Shown here: in pieces, positions 1 through 4,799 of the stretch
Layout of the letters: the number at the start of each line of letters is the position of its first letter
Numbering within the stretch: position 1 is the stretch's first letter
Assembly: GCA_937951695.1 (NCBI GenBank)
Contig: CALFBL010000267.1
Location: forward strand, 1-5,366
DNA length: 5,366 nt
Source: an uncultured Granulosicoccaceae bacterium
GTDB taxonomy: Bacteria > Pseudomonadota > Gammaproteobacteria > Granulosicoccales > Granulosicoccaceae
Direction of reading: 5' to 3'
Notes under the pieces: model-generated
Database searches by the model: none
What the model was told of the DNA's origin: nothing
The model's input: the letters and a program-made list of their open reading frames with translations, nothing else
Position numbers and translations under genes: made by a program

Positions 1-429
1 CGATAACGTAATCACTTCATACGCGACAAACAAGGTCAGCAGGTTGCCGGCGTAAGCTGCTCCCATGACAGCGGCGATGGCAATGGCAAAGCAGGTGTAG
101 AAGCGGGTCTGGTTTTTTTCGTCGTGCCCACGCATATAACCAATGCTGTAGATCGTTGTAATCACCCACAAAAAACTGGCCAGTAAACCAAACACAACCC
201 CGATTGGTTCAGCGATAAGTTTCAGGGAAAATTGGCTGAGGATGGGTATCTCACCACTGACCTGCTCGGTGCCACTGAGCGTGTTGCGCCAGATCACCAC
301 GTTGATCAAAAACAGAGCGACGCCGGCAACAAGAATCGACGCTTCACGAAGATTTCTGCGCGATTCGCCGAACCCGATGATGAACGGGATCACCAGCAAA
401 GGTGGCAGCAAAGTCCACAGCGGGTTCAT
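1..429 (-). CDS. Second MrpD/MrpA/NuoL-like antiporter subunit, partial (3' end off window)
   Basis: This is the first 143 codons of a large membrane subunit of the proton-conducting antiporter family (NuoL/MrpA/MrpD type). The frame runs open off the left edge. It starts at an ATG overlapping the mrpD stop (ATGA), with a G-rich stretch just upstream. Hydrophobic segments are visible at about residues 4-20, 29-47, 76-98 and 112-137. The segment around YSIGYM (94-99) is typical of the NuoL/MrpA N-terminal region. Glu138 in the stretch LFVAYEVITLS lies where the conserved TM5 glutamate of the family sits (E. coli NuoL Glu144), so the proton-pathway residue seems intact. Residue 74 is Glu in AEPIGV, where many relatives have Asp-Pro. 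It lies directly behind a complete mrpD, so the operon has at least two antiporter-like subunits. Whether it is closer to MrpD, the MrpA N-terminal half or MbxH' cannot be decided from the part seen. Confidence 0.88.
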   Translation of the reverse strand, partial: MNPLWTLLPPLLVIPFIIGFGESRRNLREASILVAGVALFLINVVIWRNTLSGTEQVSGEIPILSQFSLKLIAEPIGVVFGLLASFLWVITTIYSIGYMRGHDEKNQTRFYTCFAIAIAAVMGAAYAGNLLTLFVAYEVITLS

Positions 430-1913
430 TGATACCCCCCGAGTAACGTCTGCGCAGCACCTGCTGCAAGCCGCAGTGTCTGACTGCCGAACACGCCAAA
501 GTACACGCTCAACGCCAGCAACGCGTACAACGGCGCCAGCATTAACAACGGCGCCTCGTTCACCCCAGTCATCCCTGCGGTTTCGCTGCGAGACTCACGA
601 AACAACAGCAAATAGATGACCCGTCCCACGTAGGCGGTCGCCATCACCGAACTGACGAGGATCAAGACCGCAGCTGCCCACCAACCCCTCTCCATCAACG
701 CTTGTATGAGCGAAAATTTGCTGACAAAACCAACCGTCAACGGAACGCCAATCAGTCCCAACCCGGCAATGATGAACGCCGTTACGGTAAACGGCATGCG
801 CGAGATCAAACGTTGTAAGCTGGGTATGTGGGTGTGCCCAACCCGATACAAAATACAGCCCACCGCCATAAACAAAGCGGCCTTGACCATGCCGTGATTA
901 AACATATGCACCACCGCAGCCGTCAGGCCTTGTTGGGTGGCCAGGCTGATCCCGGCGATGATGTAACCAATTTGAGCCACACTCGAATACGCCAGCATTC
1001 GGCGCAAATCGGTTTGATAGATGGCCACCAGCGACATCGTTAGGAAGCCAGCGATCGCAGCCGGCAATAACACCCAGTTTAGGAACAATTGCTCGAAACT
1101 GTACGCCTCACCAAATACGCTGAAAAACATGCGCACCAAAATATACAACGACACTTTGGTCGCGGTTCCCGCCAGAAAAGCCGTTACCGCTATCGGAGCG
1201 TGATGATAGGCGGACAAAAGCCAGCCGTGCAGCGGAAACACAGCCGCTTTTATCATCACGCCCACGGTCAGAAAACTAAATGCCACAAGGACCGCACGCG
1301 GGCTTTCGGTCGTCGGAATACGCATCGCCAGATCGACCATATTTAACGTGCCGGTGGCCGCGTACAGAAAACCAATCCCCAACAAAATAAACGAAGCACC
1401 GATACTGCCGATGACCAAATAGCGAAAGCTTGCCACTAACGCACGCCGATCAGAACCAAACGCCACCAACATGTACGTCGACAGCGACGAGATTTCAAGG
1501 AACACGAACACATTGAACGCATCGCCTGTAATGACCATGCCAATGAGCCCTGTTGTACACAACAGCCAGCCGGTGTAAAACAGGTAATGTCTAGACGAAT
1601 CAATTCCATGCTGGATGCTGTGATACGCGTAGATCAAGGTAACAAAACTGACACCCGTTACCAGCAACGCCACCCCGGCGTTGGCACGATCGATATAGAA
1701 CTCGATCCCGGTCGGAGCCTCCCACCCGCCGATGGCGTAACGTATGACCGAACCGTCGATCACTTGCATTAACAGAAGGCAGGACACCAGGCAAGCGGCA
1801 CCCGTAGCCAAAGTAGCCAATAACCAACTCCACTTCGGGTTTCTGATGAGCACGATCAGTGGCGCCATCGTCATGGGCAGCATCACTTGCAACGCTGGCA
1901 GCTGATCCATCAT
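426..1913 (-). CDS. mrpD: Na+/H+ antiporter subunit MrpD (MnhD/MbhH-type)
   Basis: A 495-residue, strongly hydrophobic protein of the proton-conducting transporter family (NADH-Q oxidoreductase M/N type), normal length for MrpD. It is a proposed proton channel of the Mrp complex in the inner membrane. The expected pathway residues are present: Glu140 in VFLEISSLSTYML (TM5 glutamate), Lys222 in GVMIKAAVFPLHGWL (TM7 lysine, like E. coli NuoL Lys229), Lys253, His336/His340 and Lys344 in the HMFNHGMVKAALF stretch, and Lys399 in GFVSKF. This argues for an active subunit. The ATG follows the mrpC TAA with no gap, and a second ATG is the next codon (Met-Met), so the exact start may be 1913 or 1910. 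A GGGGAG stretch lies about 12 nt upstream inside the mrpC end. The stop overlaps the next antiporter-like gene by ATGA. MrpD rather than NuoN/NuoM is supported by its mrpE, F, G, B and C neighbours. Confidence 0.96.
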   Translation of the reverse strand: MMDQLPALQVMLPMTMAPLIVLIRNPKWSWLLATLATGAACLVSCLLLMQVIDGSVIRYAIGGWEAPTGIEFYIDRANAGVALLVTGVSFVTLIYAYHSIQHGIDSSRHYLFYTGWLLCTTGLIGMVITGDAFNVFVFLEISSLSTYMLVAFGSDRRALVASFRYLVIGSIGASFILLGIGFLYAATGTLNMVDLAMRIPTTESPRAVLVAFSFLTVGVMIKAAVFPLHGWLLSAYHHAPIAVTAFLAGTATKVSLYILVRMFFSVFGEAYSFEQLFLNWVLLPAAIAGFLTMSLVAIYQTDLRRMLAYSSVAQIGYIIAGISLATQQGLTAAVVHMFNHGMVKAALFMAVGCILYRVGHTHIPSLQRLISRMPFTVTAFIIAGLGLIGVPLTVGFVSKFSLIQALMERGWWAAAVLILVSSVMATAYVGRVIYLLLFRESRSETAGMTGVNEAPLLMLAPLYALLALSVYFGVFGSQTLRLAAGAAQTLLGGYQ

Positions 1914-2282
1914 TTAAAGCTCGTGCTCCCCAGCGTTCAATGCACGGATCTCATCTTCTTCGATGGTGCCGTAATTTTCGTAAATGCGCACTGAAAGAGC
2001 GAGCGCCACGGCTGTGGTGGCCACCCCGACTACAATAGCGGTCAATATCAACACGTGTGGTAATGGATTGGAATAGATCGTCGCGGGGTCATCGTTCAGA
2101 ATCGGCGCGGTACCGTTTTCCACTTTTCCAATGGAGATATACAGGTAAAAGATGGAGGTCTGAAAGATACTCAGCCCAATCATTTTCTTGATCAGGTTGT
2201 AGCGGGATATCAGGATATAAAGCCCTGCCATCATCAACACGATGACCACCCAATAGTTGTAAAAACCCAACACCGTGGCCAT
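1914..2282 (-). CDS. mrpC: Na+/H+ antiporter subunit MrpC (NuoK-like)
   Basis: A 122-residue NuoK-like subunit with three predicted membrane segments (about residues 8-26, 33-51 and 75-99), matching the usual MrpC length. Family signatures seen are NLIKKMIGLSI (29-39) and NPLPHVLILTAIVVGVA (72-88), the latter being the MrpC/MnhC hallmark. The C-terminal tail (101-122) is acidic (EEDE, GEHE). In the complex it sits between the antiporter-like subunits and the MrpA-C-terminal/MrpG module, as NuoK does in complex I. The chosen ATG at 2282 overlaps the mrpB stop by one base (TGATG). The frame is open further upstream to 2489, but the added 69 residues are Arg/His/Cys-rich, lie inside mrpB and look nothing like the family, so the short start is preferred. 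The TAA directly abuts the mrpD ATG. Confidence 0.95.
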   Translation of the reverse strand: MATVLGFYNYWVVIVLMMAGLYILISRYNLIKKMIGLSIFQTSIFYLYISIGKVENGTAPILNDDPATIYSNPLPHVLILTAIVVGVATTAVALALSVRIYENYGTIEEDEIRALNAGEHEL

Positions 2283-2710
2283 CAGCGTTTGCTCGCAAAA
2301 CCGTAGAATAAGCTGATCATCACGCTGGTTACGGTAATGCCAACACCTAACTCGACCGCAAAAATGCCCCAGTGCTGGCCACTGAGAGGATTCGACGCGA
2401 GCACGTCGTAGTCGAGTAAGTTGCCGCCCAACAGCATGGTTAATAAACCGGTGCCGGCGTAGAGCAGCACCCCGAACGACACCAACCAACGCAGTGTCGA
2501 GGGCGGCAACACTTTGCGCGTTCGATGCAACCCAAAAATCAGCCCGTACAGAATGAAGGCCGAGGCGAATATCACGCCCGCCTGAAATCCACCACCGGGC
2601 CCGTAGTCACCGTGAAATTGGACGTAGAGCCCGAACATCAACACAAACGGAACCATCAAACGGGTGATGACTTGTAGCACCCGGTGGTGCTGACGCGGAT
2701 ATATTTTCAT
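2282..2710 (-). CDS. mrpB: Na+/H+ antiporter subunit MrpB (MnhB domain)
   Basis: A 142-residue MnhB-domain protein with about four hydrophobic segments (roughly 13-31, 42-60, 74-95 and 117-138). The key motif HGDYGPGGGFQAGV (33-46) is the classic MrpB/MnhB glycine-rich signature, and GVGITVTSVMISLFY (122-136) fits the conserved last helix. It is a stand-alone MrpB, equivalent to MbhF in archaeal Mbh. The ATG at 2710 overlaps the upstream MbhD/E-like gene by ATGA. The nearest purine-rich site is about 15 nt away, so it probably relies on translational coupling. It ends in TGATG with mrpC. MrpB is known to be required for Mrp antiport activity. Its precise role here is inferred from the family. 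Confidence 0.95.
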   Translation of the reverse strand: MKIYPRQHHRVLQVITRLMVPFVLMFGLYVQFHGDYGPGGGFQAGVIFASAFILYGLIFGLHRTRKVLPPSTLRWLVSFGVLLYAGTGLLTMLLGGNLLDYDVLASNPLSGQHWGIFAVELGVGITVTSVMISLFYGFASKR

Positions 2711-3324
2711 GTCAGTCGATCAGTATCCTGCTCGAGCTCAGGCGGCTGATCCTCGGGGGCGTGTTCGGGTATCTCTTCTTCGGGTCGACGCCGTTTTAAG
2801 CCGAGCAAACTCATCACCGCAATCCCAGCGGCGAACACAACAACCGTTTCCCCCAGGGTGTCATAACCACGATAGCTGGCCAGCACTGAGGTTACGATGT
2901 TGGGCGGGCCCACCTCATCGGCGGATTGTTCCAGGAATCGCTTGCCCAACTGTGGATGCGTTTGCGCCGGCGATTCAGCACTGCCATAGCGCGGCATATC
3001 GAGCGTGCCATAGATCAACAGTGCGCCGGTGGCGATAACAAACACAATGGCTAGCCAGCTGTCGTTACCGCGCGGTTTTTGCTCCGCACGTGTAAACGAC
3101 ACAGCGCCTAAAAACAAAATGGTCGAAATACCCGAACCCACCGCAGCTTCGGTAAACGCCACATCGACCGCATCCATCACCACAAACGCCCCGGCCGCTA
3201 CCAGCGAGTACAACCCGGTTAATATGACCGCGGCCATCAGATCGCGTAACACGATGATGCCGATCGTGATGACCACCAGAAACGCCAACAGCACGCCTAT
3301 TATGAGGTGCTCCATGCTGATCAT
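2707..3324 (-). CDS. MrpA C-terminal-like subunit: fused MbhD (DUF4040) and MbhE domains
   Basis: A 205-residue membrane protein corresponding to the C-terminal part of MrpA, without the NuoL-like antiporter half. Residues 5-80 form a DUF4040/MbhD domain: RDLMAAVILTGLYSLVAAG followed by DAVDVAFTEAAVG (51-63), with conserved Asp51, Asp54 and Glu59. After a linker and a hydrophobic segment (90-107), residues 141-176 form an MbhE-like end with NIVTSVLASYRGYDTLGE (142-159) and a final helix. The tail 181-203 is highly acidic. In archaeal Mbh these two parts are separate small proteins, and in Bacillus both are part of MrpA; here they form one independent gene. Structural work on Mrp places the MrpA C-terminal part with MrpE/F/G in the proposed sodium path. 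The ATG at 3324 overlaps the mrpG stop (ATGA). A second in-frame ATG at 3315 (MEHL) is an alternative start. Databases may label such genes 'MnhB-related' or 'DUF4040'. Confidence 0.9.
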   Translation of the reverse strand: MISMEHLIIGVLLAFLVVITIGIIVLRDLMAAVILTGLYSLVAAGAFVVMDAVDVAFTEAAVGSGISTILFLGAVSFTRAEQKPRGNDSWLAIVFVIATGALLIYGTLDMPRYGSAESPAQTHPQLGKRFLEQSADEVGPPNIVTSVLASYRGYDTLGETVVVFAAGIAVMSLLGLKRRRPEEEIPEHAPEDQPPELEQDTDRLT

Positions 3325-3815
3325 GGTGTGACGTTTCCATCGTCGCGAGCCTCATCTGAAGGCCCGCTTCGAACCAACCGTGCGTTGTTTTCGTCAACAC
3401 CGGAAGCCACCCCGAGCACACCGTCTTTGGGCGCACGCGACAAGGCTATTTTTGCGGCGAGTTCAGGCGAATCTACGATCGGTTTGCCGTGCTCGTCTTT
3501 GGGCACAAGACCCGATAATAAGGCCGCTTTTGCCAACGCATGAGAGGCGGTTGGACCGGTAAACAACGTAAACAACAGGATGAAAAAAAGCTTGGCCGCG
3601 ATCCACGGATTTTGATATTCCACCAGCGCAATCAGAGTCATCGCCAGCGTTAAGAAAATTACTGCGCCGGTATCCATAACGCCGGCGGCGTGCACACGTG
3701 TGTACAGGTCTGGAAAGCGTATTAAACCGACCCCGCCAGCAATGAGAAAAACACAGCCAACGAGCACCAACACACCGGCGATGGCCGTGAGGATAAACAC
3801 AAATACGTCAATCAT
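3321..3815 (-). CDS. mrpG: Na+/H+ antiporter subunit MrpG, with long C-terminal tail
   Basis: MrpG/MnhG subunit of 164 residues from the ATG at 3815. Three hydrophobic segments lie at about 6-31, 46-66 and 71-87. The diagnostic motif RFPDLYTRVHAAG (33-45) and the conserved GPTASHALAKAAL (87-99) are both present. The frame also opens with a TTG at 3821, but a CGGGA site sits 8 nt before the ATG and almost touches the TTG, so the ATG is preferred. From about residue 106 a hydrophilic, Asp/Glu/Lys-rich tail of nearly 60 residues is added to the usual MnhG core of roughly 110-120. It has no motif I recognise. MrpG is thought to pack with MrpE, MrpF and the MrpA C-terminal part in the sodium-side module. 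Its stop overlaps the start of the MbhD/E-like gene (ATGA). Confidence 0.94.
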   Translation of the reverse strand: MIDVFVFILTAIAGVLVLVGCVFLIAGGVGLIRFPDLYTRVHAAGVMDTGAVIFLTLAMTLIALVEYQNPWIAAKLFFILLFTLFTGPTASHALAKAALLSGLVPKDEHGKPIVDSPELAAKIALSRAPKDGVLGVASGVDENNARLVRSGPSDEARDDGNVTP

Positions 3816-3823
3816 GGTCAAAT

Positions 3824-3828
3824 TCCCG
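3824..3828 (-). promoter_or_regulatory. Ribosome binding site of mrpG (decides ATG over TTG start)
   Basis: The minus strand reads CGGGA here, 8 nt before the ATG at 3815. The only other candidate start, a TTG at 3821, would lie 2 nt from it, too close to be used. This is the only junction within the visible operon with a true intergenic gap (18 nt), so mrpG may start translation independently. Confidence 0.5.
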
Positions 3829-3833
3829 GCGCA

Positions 3834-4115
3834 TTAATAGTCATCCTCCTGATAGTCTCCGCCAACAGAATCGTCGTATTCGTAGAACTTCAGTACGGCC
3901 ACGGTGCCAACGAAATTAATGAGCGTATACACTAGGGCAATATCCAGAAAATCGGGGCGACCGGCCAGAAAGCCGTAAACCGCAATGAACAGCACAATTT
4001 TGGTACCGAACGAATTTGCAGCCAACAACCGGTCGTACAAGGTGGGACCTGACAATGCTCGAACAATCGTTAGAATCATGGTGGCCAGCAAAGCCAGCGC
4101 TGCAGCCACAAACAT
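3834..4115 (-). CDS. mrpF: Na+/H+ antiporter subunit MrpF
   Basis: A 93-residue MrpF/MnhF subunit, typical in length, with three hydrophobic segments (about 2-20, 36-51 and 57-77). Family motifs are RALSGPTLYDRLLAAN (19-34) and GRPDFLDIALVYTLINFVGTVA (52-73), with the Asp-Arg pair at 28-29 and Asp55/Asp58 conserved. The last 15 residues (79-93) are very acidic and end in YQEDDY. Its ATG overlaps the mrpE TGA by one base (TGATG), and it has the best Shine-Dalgarno of the operon (AAGGAGG, 9 nt upstream, inside the mrpE end). In Mrp, MrpF sits with MrpE, MrpG and the MrpA C-terminal part. Some MrpF homologues have been linked to cholate efflux, but antiport is the likely role in this operon. Confidence 0.96.
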   Translation of the reverse strand: MFVAAALALLATMILTIVRALSGPTLYDRLLAANSFGTKIVLFIAVYGFLAGRPDFLDIALVYTLINFVGTVAVLKFYEYDDSVGGDYQEDDY

Positions 4116-4621
4116 CAGTGGCTCCCTCCTTCGGTGGGCTTGAAATGCGGCTCGACGTCGCGGATGCGAGCTGCCATCTCTCCAGCTTCCAATTCGTGCA
4201 AACCGTCCTCACGCAACGCGTGGACAATAATGTCGCCATCTACTGTGAAGTTGATGGCCGTTGTGCCGGGTGTCAGCGTGATTGAGTTTGCGTATATGAC
4301 CCGACCGATTTCGGTATTAGGTGTGACGGTGATGCGCCGCAACGCCGGTTTGATGTCGAGCTCGCGCGCGAAAACCCGCCGGGTGACGTCTACATTCGAC
4401 AGCACTATCTGTTTCGACAGCCAAGCCCAATACCGCAGTATGTGGAAGAAGCGGAAATATATCAGCTCCCCGCGGTGTTGCAGAACGCGCATGTGCCTCG
4501 ACATCCACGCCACCAGTGTCACGGACAGCAAACCGAGGATGAGCAGCTGCGGCTTCATCAAGCCTGACATCGCGAGCCATAAAAAGATCAGTATGGTGAA
4601 TAGTCGGAATGCTTGAATCAT
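4115..4621 (-). CDS. mrpE: Na+/H+ antiporter subunit MrpE
   Basis: A 168-residue MrpE/MnhE subunit and the first visible gene of the operon. The N-terminus has two closely spaced membrane segments (about 6-20 and 25-41). The rest is a soluble domain with the family motifs LSKQIVLSNVDVTRRV (68-83) and ANSITLTPGTTAINF (111-125), followed by IIVHAL (131-136). The start is uncertain: ATG 4621 fits the usual length of about 160, while a GTG at 4639 would add six residues, and neither has a clear ribosome binding site. The gene heads the cluster, as mbhA does in archaeal Mbh operons, where in Bacillus-type operons mrpE follows mrpD. MrpE belongs to the MrpE/F/G module beside the MrpA C-terminal part. 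A divergent gene begins about 180 bp upstream, so the operon promoter should lie in 4622-4799. Confidence 0.94.
   Translation of the reverse strand: MIQAFRLFTILIFLWLAMSGLMKPQLLILGLLSVTLVAWMSRHMRVLQHRGELIYFRFFHILRYWAWLSKQIVLSNVDVTRRVFARELDIKPALRRITVTPNTEIGRVIYANSITLTPGTTAINFTVDGDIIVHALREDGLHELEAGEMAARIRDVEPHFKPTEGGSH
4125..4131 (-). promoter_or_regulatory. Strong Shine-Dalgarno of mrpF
   Basis: The minus strand carries a full AAGGAGG anti-16S match, 9 nt before the mrpF ATG. It lies within the last codons of mrpE (encoding the Glu-Gly-Gly near its C-terminus). None of the other overlapping junctions in the operon has a match this good, which suggests mrpF is translated at a high rate. Confidence 0.75.
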
Positions 4622-4735
4622 GTTGGCAAATGGTAACACGTAGACCCGCTAGCAAGGCACTGCGTAAGGAATTCACGCCGCTTTGTGAGGTCCATATGTG
4701 AGCAGTTCGACAGCCAGAGCCTTTGTTACTCAGCC

Positions 4736-4763
4736 GCACGAGCAAGAGCTGTTATGCTCGCGC
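4736..4763. repeat. Imperfect inverted repeat, possible operator
   Basis: The left arm GCACGAGCA (4736-4744) and the right arm TGCTCGCGC (4755-4763) are inverted copies matching at 8 of 9 positions, separated by 10 bp. The right arm overlaps the candidate extended -10 element of the plus-strand gene, and the repeat lies centrally between the two divergent genes. This arrangement suits a dimeric regulator. It lacks a following T-run on either strand, so it does not look like an intrinsic terminator. The regulator is unknown. Confidence 0.4.
4750..4758 (+). promoter_or_regulatory. Candidate extended -10 promoter element for the lipoprotein gene
   Basis: TGTTATGCT fits the TGnTATnnT extended -10 pattern (TATGCT matches TATAAT at four of six bases). 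It is followed by a GC-rich stretch and lies about 40 nt before the ATG at 4800. The -35 position at 17-bp spacing is poor; TTGTTA at 4723-4728 is too far upstream. The call is a pattern match only. Confidence 0.3.
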
Positions 4764-4799
4764 CCACCCTTATCTCATCACTTCAATTTAGAAATCTGA

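Larger units (their letters stand above)
4622..4799. other. Divergent intergenic region between mrpE and the lipoprotein gene
   Basis: This 178-bp stretch separates two outward-facing genes and must hold the lipoprotein promoter and most likely the mrp operon promoter. On the plus strand a candidate extended -10 element is seen at 4750-4758. On the minus strand I found no hexamer pair with good spacing, so the mrp promoter may be weak, activator-dependent or served by an alternative sigma factor. Open frames reading across this region have no recognisable protein character. Confidence 0.6.

Noticed and set aside
435..440. Six-C tract (G6 on the coding strand) near the end of mrpD as a possible slippage or phase-variation site
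   Set aside because: It is too short to argue for phase variation, and the mrpD frame ends normally just after it. It more likely acts as a weak G-rich ribosome binding site for the next gene.
426..2282. Reading mrpC and mrpD as complex I genes (nuoK, nuoM/nuoN) or hydrogenase-4 subunits
   Set aside because: The NPLPHVLILTAIVVG motif of MrpC and the neighbouring mrpE, F, G and B genes are specific to Mrp/Mbh-type complexes.
2283..2489. A 69-residue N-terminal extension of mrpC in the same frame
   Set aside because: It lies inside mrpB in another frame, is rich in Arg, His and Cys, and has no family similarity. The ATG at 2282 gives the normal MrpC length and a TGATG coupling.
3065..3436. 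A 123-codon minus-strand frame over the mrpG and MbhD/E-like junction
   Set aside because: It is Gly/Arg/His/Cys-rich with no membrane segments, and is a shadow of two well-supported genes.
3816..3821. TTG start for mrpG, two codons upstream
   Set aside because: The CGGGA site lies only 2 nt from the TTG but 8 nt from the ATG at 3815.
4622..4639. GTG start for mrpE, six codons upstream
   Set aside because: No ribosome binding site supports it, and the ATG at 4621 already gives a slightly longer than usual MrpE. It cannot be fully excluded.
4317..4745. A 142-codon minus-strand frame crossing mrpE and the intergenic region
   Set aside because: It overlaps mrpE in another frame, is compositionally odd (many Arg, His, Ala), and mrpE itself shows clear family motifs.
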